A stretch of 64,000 bases of DNA from Onchocerca volvulus. Lineage: Eukaryota > Nematoda > Chromadorea > Rhabditida > Onchocercidae. Of this stretch, positions 31,663 to 43,349 are shown in pieces (within the stretch, counting starts at the first letter, position 1; every line of letters begins with the position of its first letter). The translations under genes and the position numbers were made by a program. The notes under the pieces were generated by a model. That model saw only the letters and a list, made by a program, of their open reading frames with translations, was not told the DNA's origin and searched no databases. The stretch lies in the NCBI GenBank assembly GCA_000499405.2, contig HG738148.1:29987-93986 (forward strand), given 5' to 3'.

Positions 31663-33329
31663 TTCCGGTGAAATTTGCTTGGAAAAAATGCTTTTTCTTT
31701 GACTTCTGAAACTTTCAGCCAAAATTAACACTTCAGATTCTAACGATTACTATCTTAATTCCAATTTCAAGAACATCTTGTCTCACTGCGTAATTTTAGC
31801 TGTTTGTCGAAAAATTCCTCAATAAACCTAGAAAATTTCGTCCTTACAGTGAACAATCTCATACTAATAGTTATTCCTGCTCAAGTATTAACCAAATTCA
31901 GATGTCCAAATCTTATTCCAAAACTTCCAGGATGTCGGTAAAATCCGAAAGATGTGATTAGAATATCTAAAGGTCTCGGCTAATGGCACTAAATAACTGT
32001 CGAACTGTTGCTATTGCTGTGATGAACTTGAACTGTACATTTCTCCAGAATCCAAATCTTTTAAATCCTTTCGGGGTTACTCCTTCTTTTTTGATCTCCA
32101 ATGTCGCCTTATGATTGGTCGATCTTATTTTGTTTATCTCCTAATCGAAGGGTTTTGGCGGCAAACATGTGTATCATTTTGCGATTGACATGTTTATCAG
32201 CTTGTTAGCCCTTCCGAAACTATCTTCGTGATTGTTGATCCTTATCATTCCTTGTTTAAAATAATTATAATTTTCGGATTTTCCCATCATGAGAGCACTG
32301 AGAGCGAAAATTCCAAGTTAATATCTGAAGAAAAATACTAATTTGAGCAAAGAACAAAGAAAGTCATTTCAAACTAATTTCTAAAGAGTTTTTATATATG
32401 GCGGAAATGCAAAATTCGAATTAAAAAATTAGTAAAAAATCCAATATGAAACAATTGAAAACGTAACATAAGCGGAAAATTTGAAAATGTGTGTAAATAA
32501 AAGAGGTGAAAATATAACATGCTCTTATTTATTTATTAAATATTCAATAAAAATAATCTTTCTAATTTTATTACGATTTGCGAAAATCGCCAATTCATTG
32601 CAACAGTTCGACTATCTTACTACCAGCTACAAAAACACTTGGATCAACACTATACTGCACAAAGATACACCAACTCGAAGGGATATTTTGGTGATGGACA
32701 AGGCGAATAACTTGTTTGATCGAAATAAATTATGAATTTTGCATTTTTAAAATCATTCAAAATTTCGGACTAAATTTGAAAAGAGCATGGATCATTTCCA
32801 TTTCTCACTATTTTCAATATCATTTTGCTCGTTTAATATATAGTATTAATTTTTTTGTTTAAAAATTTCATTATATCTCAAAATATTTAATTTTTATCTT
32901 TTTTTTTGGAATTTTTTATTTAAATACAGATTATTTTCGATCAATTAACTTAACTTTTTAATTGATCGTAGATCAACTACTGATTATGGTACTTTGGCAT
33001 ATTTAAATATTTTTTATATACTTTAATTTATTGTTTTTATTTAGGCGTCCGATAAATTAAACAATAAACATGGATCTTGCAATGTGCAAAAAGAAACAAA
33101 TACAACTCTTCAGAGAAGAAAGAGTAAAAAATAAAACGTCGTTTTTTTCTGAAAATTTTCGATTGTTACTTTCCATATGTTTTTAATATCAATTTTTTTT
33201 TTACACTTATTTATTATTTTTTATTGCACAATATTTCAAATTTCATCATAATTTTCCAAATTTGAATAAATCGCAGCATTTAAATATCATTCGTTGATAG
33301 CAGTAATATTAGGGATTGTAATTTATTAT

Positions 33330-34545
33330 ACCATGGCGATAATGATCTAAGTAATCTTTTTATAAGTTGTAATGTTGGAAATAATTTACGTATGGCAATA
33401 TAATTTGAAAGACCAAAAGTATTTTTAACATTTTAACTTGAAAGTAATTTAAAAATGAAACGAATATTTATTTCTGAAATTCCTAAAGGCCTGCAAAAGT
33501 GAATGGTCTACCGATTTTTTTTACTACCAGATCTGATATAATATGTTCTGAGTAGTAGAAAATTTGAATCTATGTTTATAGTTAAATTCATAATTCCACT
33601 TAACAAAACCGGTGTTTTGAGGTTCATTTACACTCATTTGCAGAATATTCAAGATATTGTATCACTTTTTAATGTCGTAGGGTATTGGACTGATAATTGG
33701 GTAGAGTATTGGGCGAAATTTATAAATGATAACAAATAAATATAACTATGCGAATATAAATTCTATCTCCACACGTAAAATTTTAATTGCTATAATCTCA
33801 TACATTTGCATATGTTCATTTTCATGCTAAATTGTTCTTTCCAAACATAAACAAATCTTCTCCTTCATCGCATTCAGCTTGTTCAGTTTTAAGCGTAGCT
33901 CATTAAGCTGAATAATAATAATATCAATCGGAGAAACATGGCTTTAACCTTCATTTTACCGACTATAATTACTTTAATTGTCTAATCATCAAAATGTAAA
34001 AGTTCTATCAAAAGAAACCCACTTTCAAAGCAAAATATATACATTGATAATATACTCGATTAATTTTCGCTTCGATCATTTCTCGTTCTTTCTTCAAATC
34101 GTTATTGAATTCTTAATTTTTTTTTTTTTTAGTTGTCACAAATCCTTCATACCTAAATTACGCGAGCGAAACTATGATAATCAAATTGGTAAATATAAAT
34201 GGATATGGTTGCCAATTTAATAGAGGAAAGAACTTTTTTATGAAATNTTTTTTTTTTTTTTTTTTTTTTTTTAGTTGTCACAAATCCTTCATATCTAAAT
34301 TACGCGAACGAACTATGATAATCAAATTGGTAAATATAAACGGATATGGTTGCCAATTTAATAGAGGAAAGAACTTTTTTATGAAATCAATATAATACAA
34401 AATGCATCCGAGATGCATGAAAAATATGATCAAAATCACATACATCGCGATATATCTTCCAGTTGATATTTTATTTTTTCAATTCTTGCTGACATTTTCA
34501 GCGATAAAATGTGTTTCTTCTTCAAATTCTGGAATTTAAAACTAA
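33330..34545 (-). pseudogene. Decayed copy of the helical/SOCS-box gene
   Basis: Pieces matching the 30.4-31.7 kb gene occur in the same order. Around 34440-34545 is a homologue of exon 1 (SARIEKIKYQLE). Around 34040-34165 there are remnants of exon 2 (NDLKKEREMIEAKIN), interrupted by stops and a T run. Around 33835-33910 is a homologue of exon 3 (LNELRLKLNKLNAM) ending in an early stop. Around 33340-33410 is a SOCS-exon relic with its middle missing. The single-N join at 34247 duplicates part of exon 2. No intact reading is possible, so I call it a pseudogene. Confidence 0.6.
34247..34247. other. Single-N assembly join inside a T run
   Basis: The sequence before it (34130-34246) and after it (34264-34385) is nearly the same ('agttgtcacaaatccttcat', 'ggttgccaatttaatagagg'), so the join duplicates about 120 bp. 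Confidence 0.85.
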
Positions 34546-34677
34546 AGTTAACATTTTGAATTGACACTCCTCAGTTCCAATTCTAGGAACATCTTTTTTC
34601 AGTGGATAATTTTATTTGTAAGAAATTTCTTAATCAACCTAGAAGGTTTCATCTTTGCAACAAATAATGGCATATTA

Positions 34678-36189
34678 ATAGCTATTCCTGCTCAAGTATT
34701 AGCCGAAACTCAGATATCTAAATCTAATTCCAAAACTCTTGGTATATCAGAAAAATTCGAAAGATGGAATTAGACATGTAGAAGAATATCTAAAAAGGTT
34801 CAGCTCGCGGTGCCAGATAATTGTTGAACTGCTGCTATTACTGCAATGGACATGAATTATGCTCTGCTCCAAAATCCGAATCATTTAAATCCTTTCGGAG
34901 TTCCTCCTCCTTTCTTGATCTCCAACGTATCGCTTTATAGATAGTCAATACTTTACTTTATTTATCTGTAAATTGGAGAGTTTTGGTGATAAATATGCTT
35001 ACCATTTTGGCGGTAAATATATATTTCGTTTTTGGCGGTTAACATGTTCATCGGCTTGTTTATTTTCTTTGATACTATTTTTGCAATTCTTGACTTTCAC
35101 CACTTCTTGCTTGCAAAAATTACATTTTTCGGATTTTCCCGTCACGGCAGCTTTATGAGGGCAAAAATAATAAGTTGAACAAAAAACAAAGAAAGTCGAT
35201 TCAAACTAATTAGAAAGCATTTTTTATGTGAAGCAGAAATGCAGAGTTCGAATCAAAAAAAACGACAAAAGACCCAATATGAAACGATAGAAAATGTAAC
35301 ATAAGTGAAAAATTGAAAATGTATGTAAATAAAAAAAGGGAAAATATAAACAGGGAACAAACTCAAAGGAAAACGAAACATATCAGAATTTGATTCATAC
35401 AATTATAATGGAGACAAAAATAGTAAAATGGACAAGTGAAAATTTTTGAAAATTTGCATAACTTGATTTCTGGAAGTTTACAGTATCCCGTCTTTTAAAA
35501 CCATACTGAATTCTGAATCCTTCCATTAATAATACTACGAAGTAATGAAATGAAAAATCCAGTAGGAAGTGAAATACAACTCAACGATTTCTTATTTCTT
35601 CACAAAAAATGATCCAGTTTAATTTCGTTTCTTTCCGGATTAAAATTTAATAAATTGTCGAAAAAAAATAACAAGCACTTGAAATTATTTAAATCAGAAG
35701 GAATAGATTTTTTAAAATCTTTTTCACGCATACTTTACATAACGTCCATTCAATTAAGCTTAGAAGATGAAGTGAAAATAAATGAACTAAACAGAAAAAC
35801 CTTGGAAAGACTAATTTTAATCATTTGATAAATACATCAAATATATCACGGCGATAAAAATCCAAGTAATTTTTTAACCTCGAGGGTATCGGAAGATTTT
35901 CCACAAATCGGCCATTCACAAGTTGTGATGTTGGGAATAACTTGCGAATAGCAAGACGACAGAGATGTAAAAGTTTTGACACCTACAATTTATAAAATTT
36001 AAAAAGCCAAAGTATTTTTAATATTCATCTTAAATAAAATTGAAATCTATCTAAAAATGAAATAATATTTTATTGTTTTCGATTTTTTCTAAAATTTTTG
36101 AAGGCTTACACCAATTTTTTTGTTACCCTATCTGGTATAATATATCGTTACCAGTAAAAAATTTGGTACTATTTTATAATTTAATTCAT
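34678..36189. repeat. 1.5 kb segment, copy 1 of a near-identical pair
   Basis: From 'tagctattcctgctcaagta' onward this 1.5 kb matches 36191-37703 with only occasional differences (for example 'gatacta/gacacta' and 'gaagcag/gaggcag'). The copies abut at the N at 36190. It contains a full SOCS-box exon copy. It could be a recent tandem duplication or two alleles laid end to end. Confidence 0.85.
35821..35982 (-). CDS. Extra copy of the terminal SOCS-box exon
   Basis: Same acceptor (TTGTAG|GTGTCA), same coding frame (LLHLCRLAIRKLFPTSQL, then NGRFVENLPIPSRLKNYL) and same stop as the last exon of the ankyrin gene at 37332-37493. It lies inside the near-identical 1.5 kb segment. It could be an alternative last exon or an assembly duplicate; the N joins favour the second reading. 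Confidence 0.6.
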   Translation of the reverse strand: MSKLLHLCRLAIRKLFPTSQLVNGRFVENLPIPSRLKNYLDFYRRDIFDVFIK

Positions 36190-36190
36190 N
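36190..36190. other. Single-N assembly join between two near-identical 1.5 kb segments
   Basis: Position 36190 separates the end of copy 1 ('ttaattcat') from the start of copy 2 ('tagctattcctgctc'). Confidence 0.9.
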
Positions 36191-37703
36191 TAGCTATTCC
36201 TGCTCAAGTATTAGCCGAAACTCAGATATCTAAATCTAATTCCAAAACTCTTGGTATATCAGAAAAATTCGAAAGATGGAATTAGACATGTAGAAGAATA
36301 TCTAAAAAGGTTCAGCTCGCGGTGCCAGATAATTGTTGAACTGCTGCTATTACTGCAATGGACATGAATTATGCTCTGCTCCAAAATCCGAATCATTTAA
36401 ATCCTTTCGGAGTTCCTCCTCCTTTCTTGATCTCCAACGTATCGCTTTATAGATAGTCAATACTTTACTTTATTTATCTGTAAATTGGAGAGTTTTGGTG
36501 ATAAATATGCTTACCATTTTGGCGGTAAATATATATTTCGTTTTTGGCGGTTAACATGTTCATCGGCTTGTTTATTTTCTTTGACACTATTTTTGCAATT
36601 CTTGACTTTCACCACTTCTTGCTTGCAAAAATTACATTTTTCGGATTTTCCCGTCACGGCAGCTTTATGAGGGCAAAAATAATAAGTTGAACAAAAAACA
36701 AAGAAAGTCGATTCAAACTAATTAGAAAGCATTTTTTATGTGAGGCAGAAATGCAGAGTTCGAATCAAAAAAAAACGACAACAGATCCAATATGAAAAAT
36801 AGAAAATGTAACATAAGTGAAAAATTGAAAATGTATGTAAATAAAAAAAGGGAAAATATAAACAGGGAACAAACTCAAAGGAAAACGAAACATATCAGAA
36901 TTTGATTCATACAATTATAATGGAGACAAAAATAGTAAAATGGACAAGTGAAAATTTTTGAAAATTTGCATAACTTGATTTCTGGAAGTTTACAGTATCC
37001 CGTCTTTTAAAACCATACTGAATTCTGAATCCTTCCATTAATAATACTACGAAGTAATGAAATGAAAAATCCAGTAGGAAGTGAAATACAACTCAACGAT
37101 TTCTTATTTCTTCACAAAAAATGATCCAGTTTAATTTCGTTTCTTTCCGGATTAAAATTTAATAAATTGTCGAAAAAAAATAACAAGCACTTGAAATTAT
37201 TTAAATCAGAAGGAATAGATTTTTTAAAATCTTTTTCACGCATACTTTACATAACGTCCATTCAATTAAGCTTAGAAGATGAAGTGAAAATGGATGAAAT
37301 AACAGAAAAACCTTGGAAAGACTAATTTTAATCATTTGATAAATACATCAAATATATCACGGCGATAAAAATCCAAGTAATTTTTTAACCTCGAGGGTAT
37401 CGGAAGATTTTCCACAAATCGGCCATTCACAAGTTGTGATGTTGGGAATAACTTGCGAATAGCAAGACGACAGAGATGTAAAAGTTTTGACACCTACAAT
37501 TTATAAAATTTAAAAAGCCAAAGTATTTCTAATATTCATCTTAAATAAAATTGAAATCTATCTAAAAATGAAATAATATTTTATTGTTTTCGATTTTTTC
37601 TAAAATTTTTGAAGGCTTACACCAATTTTTTTGTTACCCTATCTGGTATAATATATCGTTACCAGTAAAAAATTTGGTACTATTTTTATAATTTAATTCA
37701 TAT
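36191..37703. repeat. 1.5 kb segment, copy 2 of a near-identical pair
   Basis: Matches 34678-36189. This copy continues without a break into the ankyrin gene's exon 12 region, so its SOCS-box exon (37332-37493) is taken as the gene's real last exon. Confidence 0.85.
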
Positions 37704-40700
37704 AATTCGATTAATCTATAGCCCTCCGAATTGTTCGAGAACAAAACAATCCTTCAAATTACTTTAGGTTTATTAGAGCCANTTAATTCATATAATTCGA
37801 TTAATCTATAGCCCTCCGAATTGTTCGAGAACAAAACAATCCTTCAAATTACTTTAGGTTTATTAGAGCCAATAACATCAGCTATCTCATTACAACAAGC
37901 TGGTATATTTGGTGAGAAATCCACGAATATTTTCAATAATGCTCGGATATCAAAAATATCTGGTGAATTTATAACATCTTGCACGAGTGAATAGCCATTT
38001 TTGCATTTGCACCAATTCTGAAATGAGTTGCCGCACTTTTTTCTTTTTTTTCTTTTTTTTTTTCTATTTTTTTTTTTGATAATAAAATATTTTTTGATTC
38101 TTTTAATTTTGATACATGGATCTCATCAAAACCAAAGTCATTCTGAATGTGCAAAGCTTGGTATAATGCGATCATATCTTCCATGTGTGTTACAGAATAA
38201 TTAATTGAAAGATTTCGATTGATATTTTATTGTTAACAGTAAATTAGATTGATTGACTGCAAATGATGGAAATATTGGACATACCTTTAGCATTGGATCT
38301 AATCCACTGATCAGAAGTAAAAACAATTGATCACGTTTACACCATGATAAACTGACGAGCACTGCATCTGGCACATCACATTTCCTCTCATCACTAAAAA
38401 ATTCTGATTTATTTGATATTTCGAGAATACTTTATAAAGTATTACCAAACTTTTTATCTATGAAATAAATGCATTTTTTTTTCTTGGAATATAATTTCAA
38501 TTTGAAGACCTTAAATTGTTTTTTTGAAACATTCCTATATTAAGTATTTCAATATTAAGATGACAAAGCAAACATTTCAACAGTTGAAAAAATTGCGTGC
38601 ATTCTCTTTATTTGAATTTTTGTTATTTCACCAATTTAAAAAAAAAAAAAAAGAAATATTTTTTTAAAATCTCTCAACAATTAATGATGCCATATTTAAA
38701 AAAATTTTTTATATTTCTATGCACTGAATTCTCTAATTGAAAAAAAAAATACATTCTTTTTATTTTTGCTTGAAATTGAAATAACCACCTCATAGCATTA
38801 ATATCGACATCATTTTGTAGGAATTGAAACAGAATATCCAAACGACTATGTCGCCAAAGGGCGAACAGAAAAGGTGAAAAGCATTTGCTTGTATAAGTCA
38901 TCTAATAGAAATAAAAATTAGAATGAGTTTTATTGAAAGTTTCGCATAAAAGATAGTTGTCAAAATTTAGGCAATCGTTAAATATCAAGAGATGAATAAA
39001 AAGTTTTAAAGGTACGAATATTTTTATATTAAACAAGCAGAATTCAAAAAAAAAAATTGAAGAATGAAATTTGAATATAAACAGGAAAAATGAATGAATA
39101 TGAGAGAGATCAAAACAATATATTACTTTAGCACCAGCTTTAATTAATAATTCGACAATTGAAGTATTTTGTCGCCATTCAGCTTCACGTAATGCCGTAC
39201 AATATCGGCGTGTAAATAAGGGCATCGTATATGGAGCAAGCATTCCAATCTCTTCTACTCGATAACTCGGAACCTAAAAACTATATCTTTAATTCAAATA
39301 TTTTCATAATCTTTATGAATTAATATTTTCTAACAAAAAATTTTAACTTGTATTATGGTTTTGGTGGTACAAAATGAAAATGTTATGATTATACAAAGTG
39401 GTAAATATGTCTAGCTTTTTATTTTCAAAGTAAATTTTTACTTCAACAGAGTAGCCAGATTTTATTAGCAAAGCGATAGAATCGTAAGAATCATTAGAAG
39501 CAGCTGCCAGAATTGGATCAACCTAAAAGATCATTTTATTGAATAATAAAAGTTAATTCATACACACAAGTACAAATTAATTTCCGTTTTGACATTTAAT
39601 TTCATGGTATGTAAGAGTTGACTATTCATAAATTTAGACAGAATTGAAAAATGAATCAATTCATTAATCGAAAAACAGTGATCAATAAGCTACTTACTGT
39701 TTCTTTTAATACTTCACGATTTACATGCGGTAGAAGTAGCTCAATACATTTCGGGTGATTATTTAAAGCAGCTGAAGCAATTGGATGTATTTTACCAGGA
39801 AACCAGGCAAGTGCTCCTATTATATTGCAATTTGCACCATATTCAATTAATAATTCAAGAATCTGCAAAAATGATTAAAATGGACATTCAAGATATGCTT
39901 TTTTGTTAAGGACTGAAGGATTGAAAATCAGTTTCAATGTGGTCGATAATTAATCCAAACATACTGATTGCTCAATTCGGTTTATTTCAGTCTAATTCAA
40001 GTTTTGTTTTTTAATTCTACAACATTATACAGAATCTAGCAACTTTTCTATTTAAATTCGTAATTTCAAGGAAATTAAAAAAATTATTTACTCTCGCATA
40101 TCCAGCAGTAGAGGCAGTCATAACACATGTTGTTTTATCTTTTGCTTGTATATTAACCAACTCAATCGCTCGTTCTGATGAAAAAAATTAAATTGAGTAT
40201 TTTGAACGAGTATTAATATAATTAGTTTATCCAACATTATACAATTAAATTCTTTTAAATCAATTTATTGCTAAAAATTTGCAATAATTCAAATCATTTT
40301 TACAAATTTAGATGATAAATTAGGAAATAAAAAGTAAGTAAAAGTTGTGAATGATCTCCGGTTTTAGTTATTCATTTTCTCTTATGCAAAAGACAATTTG
40401 ATACTTTGTATTATTCAGTTAAATAATTTCACATATAATTAATCAACTAAAAAAAATAAATCATTCAAACGCTTAAGAAAAAATTCTGAAAATATTCATA
40501 CTTCCGGCTTTCATCAAAAACCATTTGACGCCGTCATAGAAATTCTTTTTCGTGGCAATCAATAATGGCGTGTAACCGTCCTCATCAGTATCAAATATAT
40601 TACAACCCCATTTGACGAATTTTTGTATCATTGACTAAGAAAAAAGTGAATTAAATTTAAGTTTCGATCATTCTATTCCCTTTTTAAACATATCGTTCTA

Positions 40701-41926
40701 CGTATAGAATTGTCTAACGGTACCGTATTTTTACAAAAACAATATTTTTCTTTGATCAGTTGATGAAACTTTACAAATGATGAGGTGCGGAAAGACAAAT
40801 TGATAAAATTAATTAAAATAAAATACTATTATACCATATCCATTTTTTTTGTAGCTTCACGCAATAACCACCCCATTCCATCAGACAAGTTTATTTCATT
40901 GGCACCGTATTCAATTAATAATTTAATTAATTTATAATTTCTCGATTTTATTGCTTGTTGCAAAGGTTCATTTCCATCGTAATCTTTAATATTCGGATTT
41001 GCTCCCTGAAAAGATTCGGAATTTTTGCTTAATAAATCAAACTTAAATTATCATATTTTGATTGAAATTTGAAGAAAAGAACAGATGAGCAGTAAGAGTG
41101 AAAATTTTTTACAGTCATTTCAATTTCTGATAATTCTAACCAATTTTTAAAGCAGAATGATTAAGCATTTATTATAAAATATCCAAATCTTTGAATGCAT
41201 CAATTCATTTTGGTCACATTATGCCAATCTATTCATTTATTTTACAAATAGTGAAACTAAAATTTGCAAACATACACTTTCCAAGAAATATTTTGCTAAT
41301 TCGTATTCCTTCTCAATGCTCTGCTTAATTTTAGTTCTCAATGCGCTACAAATTAATAATAACGGTGTAGCGCCATCATAAGCTTGAGTATTTGGATCAC
41401 AACATTCTTAAAATAACTGATTAATAAAAATTTTTTTTTTTAAACTTTGAAACAAAACTTTAAAAAACTGGCTAATAAATTATGATAGAAGAATTGATTT
41501 AAAATTTTACTGACTGAAAAGTTATTGCAAACCTAAATTATTAATTCAAATTAACTAAATAAGCCACAAATCACAGAAATTTAAGAAAATTAATTTCCTT
41601 GCTTTCATATGAACTATCAATTTAACCATTTTCAAATTTTTTAAAAAGGTTAGTATAATTCTATTATTATTAGTTAATAACTGTCCAATAAATATCACAC
41701 CAAATTCAATTAGTCGTTTGCAACAATTCAAGCATGAAGCATATGCAGCTTTGTGAATTCGTGACATAAAATATTTTTTTGGTTCCTGTATCGTATGTAA
41801 TGATGTTGAAGGACCATAATCACAAAATAAATGACCACACCAATTCGATTGAATGATTATGTTATCTTCCTTCCCACTCATACTTCGATCGAATTTGCTA
41901 TACGTGTTATTACTCGAATAATCCAT
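37332..41926 (-). CDS. Ankyrin-repeat and SOCS-box protein (ASB family)
   Basis: Probable substrate adaptor of an Elongin B/C-Cullin ubiquitin ligase. Thirteen exons: 41701-41926, 41276-41406, 40835-41005, 40502-40634, 40092-40174, 39698-39862, 39442-39522, 39127-39273, 38789-38901, 38285-38393, 38116-38178, 37853-38017, 37332-37493; phases close, 582 aa. Ankyrin units begin at residue about 53 (RIHKAAYASCLNCCKRLIEF) and continue through exons 2-10 (DGATPLLLIC, DGNEPLQQAI...LLIEYGAN, DGYTPLLIAT, PIASAALNNHPKCIELLL, ALREAEWRQNTSIVELLIKA). The SOCS box fills the last exon: LLHLCRLAIRK, then NLPIPSRLKNYL. Exon 11 has a good donor before it but its acceptor must be AA|GATATG, not AG. A single N (37782) lies between exons 12 and 13 and duplicates the edge of exon 12. 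The family call is firm; one junction is doubtful. Confidence 0.85.
37692..37872. repeat. Duplicated flanks around the single-N join at 37782
   Basis: About 88 bp ending at 37781 ('ttaattcatataattcgatt' through 'tttattagagcca') repeats exactly after the N. It includes the donor side of ankyrin-gene exon 12, so an apparent second partial exon there (37764-37781) is an assembly copy. Confidence 0.9.
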
Positions 41927-42300
41927 TGTATACTTAATAGTTTAATAATTGTTAAAAAATTTTAAAAAAAAAAGTGTTTTCGAACAATTTTTAGCGAAGA
42001 AAGTTTGCATAAATATATTATATTAGCCCTTTTTCTAATTGAATGAGGCAAAAAAGAGAGAATACTTTCAAACCTTTGAATGAATGAACAAATTACGTAA
42101 TGTTAAGATAAATATCAATTTGTAACAAATCTCTTCAGACGGTTACTTATAATCCTTTATCTGTTATAAATATAGAATTTTCTTCAAATGTATAGATGAA
42201 ATGCCTGTGCTGATGAAATATCCTATGATATTTTATAATTTTGCTGGTATCAGAACAGATAGAAATGAATTATGGATGAAAGAATTGGAAAAAAATTTCG
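41927..42300 (+). repeat. Inverted repeat, left arm (5' flank of the ankyrin gene)
   Basis: From just before the ankyrin-gene ATG outward, about 370 bp is repeated in opposite orientation at 42965-43345. Shared blocks include 'aatttgtaacaaatctcttc', 'cagacggttact' and 'gaatgaggc(a/g)aaaaagagag'. The spacer is about 660 bp. The copies have diverged by scattered substitutions and small gaps. Confidence 0.85.
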
Positions 42301-42329
42301 AAAAGTGTGAAGAATTGTCGATGTAAGTC

Positions 42330-42560
42330 TTTTTTTTTTTTTTTCTATGTCGATATAAGTCTTTTTTTCTGTCATCCTATGACAGGTAAGAGTAAACTTA
42401 GCAGACCAAATACAACATCGTTTCAACGTTTCATTTTTCACCAATTGAATTTAAATTTTAAAATAAAATTATATTCGAATAAGATCGTATATATATATAT
42501 ATATATATAGACGTGTATTTAAGAACTGTCGGAAACTTAAGGTTTTGAACAAACGACTTT
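42330..42560 (+). repeat. Dispersed repeat family member (copy 1)
   Basis: Matches 44835-45090 in direct orientation: 'gtaagtctttttttctgtca', 'ggtaa(g/a)agtaaac', 'accaattgaatt', an internal (TA)n run (42489-42510), then 'taaggttttgaacaaacga' and 'tttacatgaaatc'. It sits in the spacer between the two arms of the inverted repeat. No coding capacity; probably non-autonomous. Confidence 0.75.
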
Positions 42561-42569
42561 TACATGAAA

Positions 42570-42665
42570 TCTATAAGATAATAATGAATAGTAATAAATG
42601 ATAATAAATAATAAAAAATGATAAATAATAATAATTAATAATGAATAATGATAAATTATAATGAA
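42570..42665. repeat. AATAATGATA-type simple sequence
   Basis: An impure run of ATAATG, ATAAT and AATGAT units directly after the dispersed repeat. Confidence 0.7.
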
Positions 42666-42786
42666 TCACCCGCTCCATCTCTAAGAGTAAATAGAAAATT
42701 CATAATTAAATGATTTCCAATCGTAATCATCTTAAAACATTGTAACTGTTAAGATTAAACTTCAAAATTCAATTTTAACAACAACT

Positions 42787-43096
42787 TTAATATGAAAGCG
42801 AATCAAACTGCTCCTCCTTCAAACTAGAGCGCTGAAAAATACTTCTAATCTTATCATTATCATCATTCCAGCTACGAATCTTATCCATACTCAACACCAG
42901 AACATCTTCTGAAAATAAGTAAAGCACTGAAGAAATCCAAGATTTTGCTATGTAAAGTATGATAAATATAATTTTTTCCAATTCTTTTATCTATAATTCA
43001 TTTCCACCTATACTGGTTCCAGCAAAATTGGAAAATATCACGGGATATTTCATTAGCACAAGCAATTCATCTAAACATTTGAGGAAACTTTTAAAC
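42787..43096 (-). CDS. Possible two-exon coding remnant of unknown type
   Basis: Two minus-strand exons fit together. 43014-43096 (acceptor GTTATAG, reading LDELLVLMKYPVIF...FAGT, donor GTATAG) joins in phase to 42787-42908 (acceptor ATTTTCAG, reading DVLVLSMDKIRSWN...LKEEQFDSLSY, stop). I found no upstream exon, so the start is missing or the gene is broken. The first exon lies in the right arm of the inverted repeat, and the mirrored frame persists in the left arm (KCIDEMPVLMKYPMIFYNFA, plus strand, about 42180-42245). I do not recognise the protein. It could be a decayed fragment caught in the inverted duplication. Confidence 0.3.
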
Positions 43097-43345
43097 CTAT
43101 AACAGAAAAAAGTATTAGAAGTAACCGTCTGAAGAGATTTGTTACAAATTGATATTAATCTTAACATTACGTAATTCCTTCATTAATGCAAAGATTTGAA
43201 ATTATTCTCTCTTTTTCGCCTCATTCAACTAGAAAAAATCGCCAATATTTATTTCTTTTTCAAGTAAACTTTCTTCGTTAAAAGCTGTTCAAAAACACTT
43301 TTTTCTAAAACATTTTTTTGAACAATTATTAAATTACTAAATATA
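42965..43345 (-). repeat. Inverted repeat, right arm
   Basis: Reverse-complement counterpart of 41927-42300. It places a second copy of the ankyrin gene's 5' flank facing the other way. No ankyrin exon 1 follows it to the right. Confidence 0.85.
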
Positions 43346-43349
43346 AGCA

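Noticed and set aside
32481..32735. An 84-codon plus-strand frame
   Set aside because: Lies in duplicated non-coding sequence; the corresponding sequence in other copies does not keep the frame.
34973..35158. A 61-codon frame repeated almost unchanged at 36485-36670
   Set aside because: Identical only because the DNA is duplicated across an assembly join; the diverged copies at 32, 44 and 62 kb do not conserve the protein.
38674..39243. Long continuous minus-strand frames over ankyrin exons 8 and 9
   Set aside because: They run into A/T-rich introns; the conserved parts end at clear GT/AG borders, so they are exons plus intron read-through.
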